Assembly (NCBI GenBank): GCA_020744225.1
Contig: JAGMWG010000001.1
Span: 1,550,001-1,614,000, forward strand
Reading direction: 5' to 3'
DNA length: 64,000 nucleotides
Origin: Paraphoma chrysanthemicola
Taxonomy: Eukaryota > Ascomycota > Dothideomycetes > Pleosporales > Phaeosphaeriaceae
The stretch's first letter is position 1. Each line of letters starts with the position of its first letter. Below the pieces are notes generated by a model that saw nothing but the letters and a program-made list of their open reading frames with translations, ran no database searches and was not told where the DNA came from. The translations under genes and the position numbers were made by a program. Below are positions 11,990-22,231 of the stretch, in pieces.

Positions 11990-14021
11990 CTAAGTTTGAA
12001 ATTCAGCGCGCATCTTGACTGAGTTCTGGTCCTCGTTACCAACAGTACCAGTGAAACCACTTGTCTGGACCTTCGACCATGTATCAGCCTCAGCCTCGCT
12101 ACTGACTTTCGAAGCGTTTCGACCTGTAGCAACCTCTAGAATTCTAATTGCATCCGTAGTTGCGACTTTTTGCCCAGCTGCCGAACGCCATGCTACATGA
12201 TCGTCGGGCCTGATGAGAAGGATATCACGCCCCCATACCTTGCGCACGTGTGTCTCAAAAGGTAGATGCACTCGTTTTAGCGGAACACTAAGTCGTTCTG
12301 CTGCTTCAACGAATGATGAAGACCCTTCTCCGTCCTCACTGAAGTCCACAATAGTAAATTCGCGACCAAACAAGTCGAAAATGCTTGTCTCGCCGTCGGC
12401 AAGGAAGACGTGGGGCGCTCGCGCTCCTGGCCAGGTGGACGCATGATATTCTCGAGGACTCCAAGGTGGTTCTTCGGACTCTTCATCATTAACAATGACA
12501 GGTGAATGGTTATAGCGATAGTCCATTTCGATTCCGTGATCTCGATTTTCGCCATCAGACGTAGTCACATGCTCTTTGATCCTTTTCTTGAGTTCTTCGG
12601 CATCAGCAGATGCAGTGGTAATAGTTTTGGGGTCTGCTCGGATCCAGTCCCAGTATGTCTGGTGAACCGAGTGGTGTACACCTGACCTCTCGATGTTGCG
12701 CACCGCGACTGGTTTTCTTTCGATCTCATACGAAGCCAGAAGATGCTTTCCGCCATGTCCTTTTAGAGCTGCTGCCAGTTTCCAGCCAAGATCGAAGCTA
12801 TCTCCAACTGCGGTGTTCATGCCGTAGCCACCGGTTGGAATGTTTTGATGTGCGGCATCACCTGCCAGAAAAACGCGTTGGTGACTCGACGCATACTTCT
12901 CCGCGACGCATATGTTTGGGCGCCAAACGCTGTTGACTAAAATTTCGTCGATCTCGATGGGATACGGTCCCAAAGAGCCACCCAGAACTTCGTATACGGC
13001 CTTTTTGGCGTCCAAATCTTCCGCTTTTACGCCTAGAGGAACTAGCAAGTGGGTCGTCCATGTATCGACTTCGTCCTGTGATATAATAACGCCCCCACTG
13101 GAGAAAAAGATGTGCCAGAATTGGCCATGCCTGTGCAGTTTGGTCAGGTCTCGCGACTTGAAATGCACTAGAAACATGCCGCCAGGACTAGATCAATAAT
13201 CAGCAGCCAGAATCACTGCACACGATGTGTCGCATTAGACTTACACGGGACCGCCTATAAGGTCAATTCCGATCGACTTGCGCACACGACTTCCTGCTCC
13301 GTCGCATCCAGCAACGTACTGGCTACGAATATTATGTTTCTCGGATGTCGCCACATCCACGACGTGTGAGACAACTCCATCTTCTGACTCTTCAAGCGAC
13401 TCAAATTTGACGCCAAAATGAGCTTCAATTAATGGCTGTTGCTGAATATGTTTCTTTAGCCATGCTTCAAAAATTGCCTGCGAGCATCTTTGGTACGGTT
13501 CTCGCGGCATTGTTCCATCATTCTGCTGGCGGATGTTTTCCCGCCATTGACGAGGAGATGGAAGTTCCTAGCAAGGAGCGAGTAAGCCAATCCTGTTGTC
13601 AAACAATTGTTTACGTATTGACTAACCCATTGCGCAACTTTCTCGCCATCTTCCTGCAGGCCAGTGCTGAAGAGGACATCGAAAGAATAATTGTCGGGCA
13701 CACCTGAAAACCAGGAATTAGTCCAGGATAGGTAACCGGAAAGTCAATACACACCTATGCTTCTCAGCCCTTCAGAGATGCCAAGGCGATTGAAAAGTTC
13801 CATGCTTCGGCAATTGGTAATGTCCATTTTGGGCTGAGCAGTGGATCAAAATTTCGTCTCTAGCCACAGATAATCGTAGGACTCACCCATTTTGTCGTAT
13901 CGTCATTGCGCTCGACGAGGATGCTCTTAACGCCATGTTTCGCTAGCTGAAGCGAGAGCAGAAGTCCTGCAGGACCTCCTCCAGCTATAAGGACAGGCAC
14001 TTCTGGTGATATGGTCCTCAT
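11990..14021 (-). CDS. FAD-dependent aromatic monooxygenase (phenol hydroxylase/TfdB/MhpA type)
   Basis: Minus-strand exons are 14021..13887, 13833..13755, 13703..13627, 13567..13245 and 13187..11990, giving 603 residues. All four introns (51-59 nt) are GT-AG and phase-consistent. The order of motifs is that of class A flavoprotein hydroxylases. The dinucleotide site GGGPAG is at residues 14-19. NDGTMPREPYQRCSQ follows, then the GCDGAGS (DG) motif, then the FAD-ribityl GD motif in VFLAGDAAHQNIPTGGYG. The C-terminal part resembles the thioredoxin-like dimerisation domain of phenol hydroxylases. It would ortho-hydroxylate an aromatic compound with NAD(P)H and O2, giving a catechol-type substrate for the clustered dioxygenase. 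A role in a secondary metabolite pathway cannot be excluded. Confidence 0.92.
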
Positions 14022-15278
14022 ATTCCGAGATTCCGGAGGCTAATTTGGTATAAAAATCGCAAACTGAAATCGGTTTTTCGATCTTTGGAGAAGGAAATGA
14101 TCGTCTTACGAGTGTTGGAAAACAATGTACATTCGCAGCAAGCACTTGTATGCCATAAATTTGCCTAGCAGCGTCGAACTCGGGCCTTCAATCCCTCAAG
14201 ACCAGTATTGGCCTTGGTCAAATCTACATTAACGTTCCATACATCTTAGACCATGCAGGTGGGCACGGTATTGCCAAGATGCCGGGCACCGGGCCCGTCC
14301 GCCGCGCGCAAGCGCCGCGGGGCACTGCCACTCTCGATTGCCCGGCTGATTAGTATCAACAAAAGTGCAACATAATCACATTCCCTGTGTCTTCGACTTC
14401 TGCGCATGTCCATCATTGCGGAAGTCCTGTGCCGACCATCATTCTGTCAGTGGTCCGGGACCGTTTCAGGTTATGCCGACGACTGGTCGTTTTGACTGGT
14501 CAGTAGCCTCCACGGCTTAGATATGACCACATAAACGCTGCCTGAGTGCAGAATGAACCAAAATGTAGTGGCTATAGATGACCGGGGCATCTCGACATCA
14601 GTTATTTTGAAGGAGCACGACGTGGTATCGTGTGACTGCACCTTTGTGGCATGATGGCTTAAATTATCGGGCCTGTCTACACATCATAAGACTACTTTTC
14701 CATGTTGGTCTGAGGCATCTTACGTCAACCACTTCTCTGTAACCTGCGTTGGCGGTGGCGGACATTCTGTTGTTGATTTCGTCCAATTCGGCACCAGTGT
14801 ACGTACAAAATAGCTCCCCGTAGCCTCCAGGTCTTCCCGGCAACGGAACTGTTTGTATTATCGTTATGTCAACACGTTTCACGTAGCATGGGTGAATAAT
14901 CTATGTTGAAATTTGTTCAATACCATGCACATGCCGCAGAACAATGATAAGAAATATCACGACTTCTCGCGCACATGTGCACCAGCCACCAAGGCCCCCA
15001 ACGAGGCTTCGCTTCCACCCCGCATATCCACATCAATCACTAGACGCAGCTGTCCTTAGCGCGTCAGCAACCTCAAATGTGCTGCCTGACACGGACAGCC
15101 TGACTTGTCCTAGATCAACAAAGAGTCTTCTCGTACGACAGGATTCCTTCAGCGCCCCTACGGATCCTTTTTTTCTCGCCAGAACTTTATCGCCTGGTGT
15201 TGCGCTGGCTCGTCCGCCCGGATTCATTGGGAGCAGGCTCTGTGATATGACTGAAGCTTCTCTTCTATTGACATTAGC
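14022..15278. promoter_or_regulatory. Long divergent intergenic region, FAD monooxygenase / HET gene
   Basis: 1257 bp without a supportable gene. A GC-rich island at 14278-14330 contains GGGCCC, CCGCGG and the nine-base word shared with the regulator's upstream region. Short open frames inside (e.g. 14944..15381) are Pro/Ser-rich and look random. Confidence 0.4.
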
Positions 15279-16763
15279 ATGGAAGAAAACTTTTCCCACG
15301 ATCTACTGGATTTGGATAGGCGCAATGCTATTCGCCTCATCGAGCTTCTTCCGTCGTCAACGTCCGGCGACGACACAATAAGATGCCGCCTGATGCATGC
15401 CACCACCGACATTCTATACGACTGTCTATCTTATGTATGGGGTACGGATGAGCCCCGACGCACTATTTTCATCAACGATCGGCCATTTCGTGTCAGGGAG
15501 AACTTGTGGCATTTTCTCAAATCGGCCACAGAGGGGAAGGTTCTAGACACGATCGATGATGGAAACCTCCCGGAGCCACAACATCGCCTGCTGTGGATCG
15601 ATGCTCTTTGTATCGATCAACAGAATGTTCTCGAGAGAAACCACCAGGTGCAGCAAATGGGGAAGATCTATCGAGATGCGCGTCACGTTCTCGCTTGGCT
15701 CGGTGAGTCCTCAAGCGTTGTGGATTTCATAGAGTCCATGAAACGTATAGAGGTCGATGTGATCGAACACGGTAGCCCTATTCCATTACTCTGGAAGGCG
15801 ATGTCGTTCTGTGAACACGCTTATTGGCGAAGAGCATGGATCACTCAAGAAGTTTCTCTAGCCCGTGACTTGTGTATCGCTGCCACCAAGCACGGCTCAA
15901 TCACCGGTTTTGTTCATTGCTCCTCACTTGCATCAAAACTGAGTGCGTACTTATCAAGTCTCGACGAGGAGCAAGTACATAGTGACCTCCAGCCCCTATC
16001 CGATCTGATATCGCGCCAGAGCAGAAGTTTCCTTATCGAGAATCTCTGGCGTTATCGACACAAGAAGTGCCAAGATCAGCGGGATCTCGTCTACTCACTA
16101 GTCTCTATCTCCGGAGTGCCGCCTGGTTTCAAAGTTAATTATAACTTAACAACATCAGAGGTGGCAATCCAGCTTATCAGGTCCCTCGGCGACCAATTCT
16201 GCATGTGCTATAGTAAGATGACGCTGCAAAGTTTCAGAATCATGCTTCTCTCAGGGGAAGATGATCAACCTTTTGCTACCGTGCGCATGAAGCCTATGCC
16301 AATCGAAAATCACTGCGAGTATTGCCAAGAGTACTTCTGGAATCCTCATGCAGTCTATCGCATGTACTTCGAAACGTGGCGATATTGTTTGCGTTGTACT
16401 CGGCACAAATCTATCGTACAAAGCCCCGGGGATGAACAGATCATACGCAACGGTCACATTCTTATCTTACACGACCGAGATGTGGGCGCAATCATTATAA
16501 CAGAAGCGCCCTGGATAGATAGTAGCGAAAAGGAGTGGGAAAGTTTAGACCAGCTGTCAAAAAAATCTCAGGGTGTGCGGGTGCTCAACTTAGACGAACA
16601 TGGACAAGTTACTCTTCAGCTGTCGATTGGGTTCCTGGAAAAGTTGGCAGCGATTCCGTTTTCAGCGGATTTTCGAGCTCAGAACGATCAGACCCCTGGA
16701 AGGTTCACCGAAGAAGTAGCCATGATAGATGGTGATGCTGAGTGGGAGCTACTCGACTGTTGA
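15279..16763 (+). CDS. HET-domain (heterokaryon incompatibility) protein
   Basis: Single exon, 494 residues. The HET domain (about residues 45-200) shows all its signature blocks: YDCLSYVWG (YVWG at 53-56), FRVRENLWHFLK, LWIDALCIDQ with NHQVQQMGKIYRDARHVLAWLG, and YWRRAWITQE. HET domains have a TIR-like fold and trigger cell death when non-self partners meet at hyphal fusion. The C-terminal half carries two CxxC pairs, Cys346/349 and Cys370/373, suggesting a small zinc-binding knuckle. The same arrangement occurs in the second HET gene of this window (52778..54503), so the two are paralogues. No NACHT or repeat domain is present. The partner specificity is unknown. Confidence 0.9.
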   Translation: MEENFSHDLLDLDRRNAIRLIELLPSSTSGDDTIRCRLMHATTDILYDCLSYVWGTDEPRRTIFINDRPFRVRENLWHFLKSATEGKVLDTIDDGNLPEPQHRLLWIDALCIDQQNVLERNHQVQQMGKIYRDARHVLAWLGESSSVVDFIESMKRIEVDVIEHGSPIPLLWKAMSFCEHAYWRRAWITQEVSLARDLCIAATKHGSITGFVHCSSLASKLSAYLSSLDEEQVHSDLQPLSDLISRQSRSFLIENLWRYRHKKCQDQRDLVYSLVSISGVPPGFKVNYNLTTSEVAIQLIRSLGDQFCMCYSKMTLQSFRIMLLSGEDDQPFATVRMKPMPIENHCEYCQEYFWNPHAVYRMYFETWRYCLRCTRHKSIVQSPGDEQIIRNGHILILHDRDVGAIIITEAPWIDSSEKEWESLDQLSKKSQGVRVLNLDEHGQVTLQLSIGFLEKLAAIPFSADFRAQNDQTPGRFTEEVAMIDGDAEWELLDC

Positions 16764-17396
16764 ATGTGTCGCACGATGCCGCTATCGAAGCACCGAATCC
16801 CTTCAAAATGACAGAGCATCACTGTGAGAACTCACTATGTGAACCAGATCTACTAGTATCCAAATTTTACTCAACCCAAACCTGTTGTTTCGAGTCCTTT
16901 ATCGTGTTGGAGCTGTATATGTGATCAGATGTTGACCAAAACGTCAAGTCCAAGATGTATTGAACCTGGAAGGACTTTCTTCTTTCTGTCTCTCTCTGCT
17001 CATTCTACACAATGTTATTGTTCGCATATCAACTCATAGCTAGGAAAGTGTGAAGCTGTCCACAGTCCACCGAAGATCACAAACCACCCGTCGATAGCAC
17101 GATACATTCACAATGCCCGTTCATACAAAGACAGCCCTTGGGGGTATTAGTCCAAGTCGAGACATTCACATTCCCTCGTTTTCGTTACTTGAATGAGCTC
17201 CTCATGATCATTTGCGCCTTTCCTCAAGCACGGAAGAAGACGTCGCCGGCGGAAGGATGTCATTACGTTCGTAAGGTTGCAACATGATCTCGCTTTAGCA
17301 TGATGCCAGCTTCTTTTCCCTCTAGCTAGTATTTGAAATGCACACACCCGAAGGGAAGAATCGCCTGCGAAAGAGGCAATTCGTCGCCGCAGATAC
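16764..17396. other. Intergenic between convergent HET and pyroglutamyl-peptidase genes
   Basis: 633 bp with no supportable gene. A possible short terminal exon of the peptidase gene could lie around 17300-17360 if the GTGAGT at 17396-17391 on the minus strand is used as a donor. I judged the simpler stop at 17397 more likely. Confidence 0.4.
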
Positions 17397-18317
17397 TCAC
17401 GTCCCTTGCGTGATCTTATCATCTGCCTGAGCTGCATGCACCTCCCGCTTCTCCACATCCTGACCCGTACTCTTATCTATCACGCCGTTGTAGCGCTTGC
17501 TTTCCACCAGCGCTTTAATAAGCGCAACAGCAACATCCCATCCTTCTCTTAGCTTGTCTTCGCTATATGTGAGGTCCGGCACATGTAAGAATGCAACCGG
17601 TCTCTCGTCTTCTTTGATGGAATAGTAGTGGGCCAAAGAATTGTAGTAAATGAAGCCACACAGGAAGTTTCCTGCATCCGGACTCAGGCGTACATCGGGT
17701 GAATCATCATCACTCGCGTTGCCTTCCACAGAGGTGTATCCCAGATTCGCTTTCCATCGTGCAAGCACGTCGGAAGTGTCGAAGGATGTCTTCAGCACGG
17801 TCGGATACTTGGAGCATGGAAACGTCTTTTCCGCTTGCGAGTCAGGAAATCGTTCGCCGTCCACATCTGGAATGTTTCCGAATCCTCGCCCATGCGCGCC
17901 TTGCTCGAGAGTGAAGTACTTGCGCCCAGCTGCGAGACCAATGTGCAGGATGATATCTGGCTTTGGGTTTATTGGATTGTTTGGTGGCAAGAGTTTGGGT
18001 ACGAAATCGACTACGTGATTGTAGGCAACTCGCACTGCTTCATGATGTACATGCACATGGATTGGCGTTTTGTTATTTGGAGACACTGGAATGAGCGCTG
18101 GCAATGTGGATGCGACTTCCCACGATGAGTTTCTTGGAAATTTCGCGAGAAATGGCTGTGCGTAGCTTAGCTTGAGTACGATGCATCAATCTGAATCAGG
18201 AGACCATGTGAAGGAAGCACTACTTACACCAAAACCTGTGACGAGCACGTTGACCGGATCCTCTATCTGCTCCGCGGGAGGTTGCCTCGCGGCATAAGAG
18301 GCCGTGAGGGCTGGCAT
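17397..18317 (-). CDS. Pyroglutamyl peptidase I-like cysteine peptidase (family C15)
   Basis: Minus-strand exons are 18317..18228 and 18155..17397, giving 282 residues. The intron (GTAAGT...ACAG, 72 nt, phase 0) falls right after VLVTGFG, and the next exon continues PFLAKFPRNSSWEVA, the usual C15 N-terminal block. The catalytic triad is visible: Glu114 in GLAAGRKYFTLEQ, Cys196 in LSPDAGNFLCGF, and His221 in VAFLHVPDL. Such enzymes remove N-terminal pyroglutamate in the cytosol. The protein is longer than bacterial forms (about 215 residues) because of inserted loops, including an Asp-rich one (ASDDDSPD). The 3' end could be extended by an additional splice, as noted for the flanking region. 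Confidence 0.88.
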
Positions 18318-19142
18318 GGATAATCTGCGAATAGTACTCCCGAGAAACGATCAACAGGGACTACAAGATAGTATGAGCTGAGACTTGGTTAGTAGTGAGC
18401 TTTCTCGGCATACTGATCCACCACTCTCATGAAGCCTCGTAGGGGCACGTCATTTGGGTATGACGCGCGCATGTAACCACGCTCTGCGGTTCGCAACGCG
18501 CCACGAGGACCCAGATATAGAAAATTGGACCAAACGTACCAATGAGATAAAAATGCAATAAATTTGTGTCTGCGAAACCTGACTTGATAACAAAATGGGC
18601 ATGACGGCGAACAGCAACAACGTGGTGACCAGTGACGTCCGGCAATCGCCTCGGTCCCAAGCCCACACGACCAATCAAATGCGTTTCAATCACATTTTAT
18701 TCCGAGCTCCTTTCCGAGCGACGCCGAAGCTGCTTGACGCCTCTTCACCCCACACTATGCATCACATGCACCCCACATTTCTCATCGTCAGCCTTGCGAG
18801 GGCTTCATGGCTGGCCAGGTCTCTGGCATCGGCTAGTGCACCCTTGAGGCTGAACCCTCAGTCCCGTTGATGATCCCGAAGCAGGTGCCCCGAAGATACT
18901 GCGGAAACTACTGCAGCGCAACGGCACCTAACCGTCTAGAGCTTCCATCCCATGCGTCATCGGATGGTAGCTATCGGCTGCGGGTCGAATTACAGCGATG
19001 CGCTGCAGGAACGCGCACCTCGAACATCTTCCGACTATTGCGAGGTTTTGATATTTAGGCACATCTACTCTTTGCACTGTTCTGAACAGTCTAATACTGT
19101 TCGTCCTCCTCTAGCTCATCCCACTACTACGCACCACGCACA
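18318..19142. promoter_or_regulatory. Divergent intergenic region, C15 peptidase / salicylate-hydroxylase-like gene
   Basis: 825 bp carrying the two divergent promoters. I see no gene or repeat in it. Confidence 0.4.
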
Positions 19143-20456
19143 ATGGCCACGAACAGCCCCCCAAAGAAGCCCTTCAACCTCGCGATAGTTGGCGGCGGCA
19201 TTTCAGGCCTCACACTTGCCATCACCCTCCTCCAACATGACGTCGACCTCACCGTCTACGAAGCCGCACCCCATTTCGGCGAGATTGGCGCTGGTGTAGC
19301 CCTCGGGCCAAACGCTGGTCGCGCCATGGAGATGATGTCTCCCAAAATATACGAGGCGTTTATGAAGTGCAAAACGGGCAACCAATGGGACAGCAAACAC
19401 GACAGCTGGTTCACAATACGCGTGGGCGACGCGCGCAGAGCAGACAAAGATGGCTTCGTGAGGTCTGGGAAGAAAGTTGGCGACGAGTTGTTCGATGTAC
19501 AACTTACAGGTGGTGGTGGCAGAGGAGGCGTATACCGCGCACAATTCTTGGACGAGTTGGTCAAACATGTGCCAGATGGTGTGGCTAAATTCGACAAGAG
19601 GCTCGTAGATCTGAAGGACGCGGAGGATGGTTCGGGCGATATGGTGCTACACTTTGCAGACGGATCGACAGCACAGCACAACGCGGTCATTGGTTGCGAC
19701 GGCATCAAGTCGAAAGCCAGGACATGGCTTCTGGGCAACGACAACCCTGCGGCGCACGCCTTCTTCTCTGGGAAGTACGCGTACCGAGGGTTGATACCCA
19801 TGGACGAGGCTGTGGAGATCTTGGGCGACGAGGTTGCGAAGAACAGCCAAATATTCCTCGGCTATCATGGCCACCTTCTCACATTCCCTATACAACAAGG
19901 TAAAACCATGAACGTTGTCGCTTTCAACTCGCGCAAGTCTTGGGAGGACGATAAATGGGTGGTCACGACCTCAAAAGAGGAGATGCGCGCTGACTTCGCC
20001 GAGTGGGGCGGACAAGTTGAGAAGATTGTTGGCGCAATGCAGAAGCCTGATATCTGGGCACTCTTCATGCACCCGCCTTGCGACACATACACTAAAGGTC
20101 GCGTGTGCTTACTCGGCGACGCAGCACATGCTACGACACCGCATCAAGGCTCTGGCGCGGGCATGTGTATCGAAGACTCGTATATTATGGCCAACCTCAT
20201 CAAAGAAGCTAAGAGTGTAGACGACGTACAAAAGGCCTTCAAGGCATTCAACCAGGTCCGCCACGAACGCACACAAAAGCTCATCACGACAAGTCAACAA
20301 GCAGGTCAACTATACGACTTTGAGCTGCACGACGACGATCTCGACAAAATCGAGGAGAACTTCCGGACAAGGATGGGCTGGATATGGAACATCGATCTGG
20401 AAGCACAACTCAGCGAAGCAAAGAAAATCTTCCACGGCGAGACGGCCAAGATATAG
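19143..20456 (+). CDS. Salicylate hydroxylase-like FAD monooxygenase
   Basis: Single exon, 437 residues. The class A flavin hydroxylase motifs appear in order: LAIVGGGISGLTLAI at the N-terminus, then Glu at the end of the second strand (LTVYEAAPHFGEIGAGVALGPNA), the DG motif (VIGCDGIKSKART), and the GD motif (VCLLGDAAHATTPHQGSGAG) followed by the conserved ED (MCIEDSYIMA). The length matches fungal salicylate 1-monooxygenases of 420-450 residues. The family reaction is decarboxylative hydroxylation of salicylate to catechol with NADH and O2, in the cytosol. The gene lies 5 kb from the ring-cleavage cluster and could feed catechol into it, but related hydroxylases act in secondary metabolism, so the substrate is uncertain. 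Confidence 0.88.
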   Translation: MATNSPPKKPFNLAIVGGGISGLTLAITLLQHDVDLTVYEAAPHFGEIGAGVALGPNAGRAMEMMSPKIYEAFMKCKTGNQWDSKHDSWFTIRVGDARRADKDGFVRSGKKVGDELFDVQLTGGGGRGGVYRAQFLDELVKHVPDGVAKFDKRLVDLKDAEDGSGDMVLHFADGSTAQHNAVIGCDGIKSKARTWLLGNDNPAAHAFFSGKYAYRGLIPMDEAVEILGDEVAKNSQIFLGYHGHLLTFPIQQGKTMNVVAFNSRKSWEDDKWVVTTSKEEMRADFAEWGGQVEKIVGAMQKPDIWALFMHPPCDTYTKGRVCLLGDAAHATTPHQGSGAGMCIEDSYIMANLIKEAKSVDDVQKAFKAFNQVRHERTQKLITTSQQAGQLYDFELHDDDLDKIEENFRTRMGWIWNIDLEAQLSEAKKIFHGETAKI

Positions 20457-20467
20457 CGTTCTTAATT

Positions 20468-21906
20468 CTAGTCAATGACATCATCTCTCCGGGCGAACAG
20501 CTCCTTGAGCACTTCATCTGTCTTCGCGCCAATGGCGTTGTGATACATGCTGTTTGTGACGAAAGGCTTGCATCCCTTGATCGTGCGCGCCGTTTCCATG
20601 CTCAGATCGAAGTCGACGTACATGTCGTCAACATACACAGCTGCATAAGTAGGCACTTCATTCTTCTTCAGCTGTTCCGCATCGTATAGTTTCGGCCAAT
20701 CTTTCTCTTGTGCGAGCAATTCGCCCACGGTCTTGAGTTTCTTGAGCTCCGGGTAGCAGTCGAACATGAACGGATAGATCATCTCGCCTGTGAAGTAGAC
20801 CGGCTTGTTTTCGTCGACATTCTTCAGCGAGAACTCTGGATGCTTTTCTAGCAGGCGCTCGGCACTCCATTTGGACGCTTCGCCTTGGCAGTATAGTGGC
20901 TCGTGAAGGAGGGCGTAGATGACGTTTGTGTCCCATGATTGTGCAGTCTCGAGCGCGAGCACCGTCGGACGTGTCAAGTGGCCGAATTGTGACAGGTCGG
21001 TATCTGCGCGCAACACGAATTCATGAACTTGGTCGAAACCACCATGCTTGCCAAAGTAAATTCCAAGCTGGAGGAAGCGACGCGCAGACAGGAATCCCTC
21101 GCCACCTTGCACGCGGACAGTCGTATCGCCGAATCTGGATAGCAGTTTGATGATGCGATGTACGCGTTCGATGTCTTCTGGATACTTTTCGTAGTACGCT
21201 TCATTGCGCTGCTTGACACGCTCGTACAAACGTTCATACACCTCATCAGCATCATTGCGAAGAGGAGCCAGTCCGCCGAATAAGAACGCTTCCTTGAGAC
21301 CCGCGGGGTAGAAAGATAAGTACGTCACAGAACAAAACCCACCAAATGACTGACCCATAATTGACCATTTCTTCTTCTCTTCCGGATAATCAGCAGTGAG
21401 CGCTTTACGAATTGCTTCACAATCTTTGACGATGCTGTCCGCGCGGAAGGATTTCATGTACTCTGCTTGCACTTTCTCGTCGCCACGAAGCTGTAGGCTC
21501 GATTGCGAAATTGCTGTCGAAAGACCAGTACCACGTTGATCGAGCATAAGTACTTGGTACCCTTTGTCAAGAATGGTAGGAACCCAGGACACGTTTTGCG
21601 GACTGCGGCATTCGAAGCCTGGTCCGCCCTGGAGATAAACGAGCCATGGGAGCTGGGTCTTCTTAGGGTCTTGATGTGAGGTTGGCGTGTAGTCGGCTGG
21701 CCTTTCGGCTTTTAGAGCTGAGCGCGCAAAGAGCTGAATAGTGCCTGATGATGGGTTGCTGTAGTCACGGGGCACTTGGAAGAAATGCTCTGTTATGCGG
21801 AGCTTGCCTGATGATCGCGGTTAGTTTCCCAGCTTGTCGAGGACGTGGTAAGAATACCAGGAACCAGGTGGCTTCTTTGCTCGAGAATCTTTGCTGCTTG
21901 TATCAT
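20468..21906 (-). CDS. Prolyl iminopeptidase-like alpha/beta hydrolase (family S33)
   Basis: Minus-strand exons are 21906..21858 and 21807..20468, giving 462 residues. The 50-nt intron splits a Gly codon so that the protein reads HLVPGKLRITEHFFQVPRDY, the normal start of fungal proline iminopeptidases. The oxyanion-hole motif LQGGPGFECRSPQN comes first, then DQRGTGLS, then the nucleophile elbow MGQSFGGF with Ser170. The C-terminal part contains the expected Asp (VYVDDMYVDFDLS) and His (NSMYHNAIG). It removes N-terminal proline from peptides. Its 3' end is only 11 bp from that of the salicylate-hydroxylase-like gene, so the two transcripts probably overlap tail-to-tail. Confidence 0.9.
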
Positions 21907-22231
21907 CTTGGCGTGTGTATGTCGTGGAGCTCTCGTTGCGGGGGGTGAATGTATGTGGCCTTATCGATAAGGACGTCACTTGTCGCACCTTCCAAAAGTG
22001 GACCACTTCATGATGCAACCTTTTTAAGTTGGAACATACATCTTCCGTTTGAGACTTCTCTGTAACCAATAACTTGCGACTAAGTCCGGTAGCGACCGTC
22101 ACGTTGAGGTCAGGCTTGATCAATCACGGCTGAAATTTGCACCTACTGTGGGGTAAAATTTGGAAGCAGCTGGACTTTGCACACTCAGCAAAATCAACAA
22201 AACCTCAAACTTCTACACACAACGGGGCAGC
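21907..22231. promoter_or_regulatory. Divergent promoter, prolyl iminopeptidase / Kelch protein
   Basis: 325 bp between two divergent starts. No specific site recognised. Confidence 0.4.

Noticed and set aside
14944..15381. 145-codon open frame upstream of the HET gene
   Set aside because: Pro/Ser-rich and overlapping the HET start in another frame; typical random frame.
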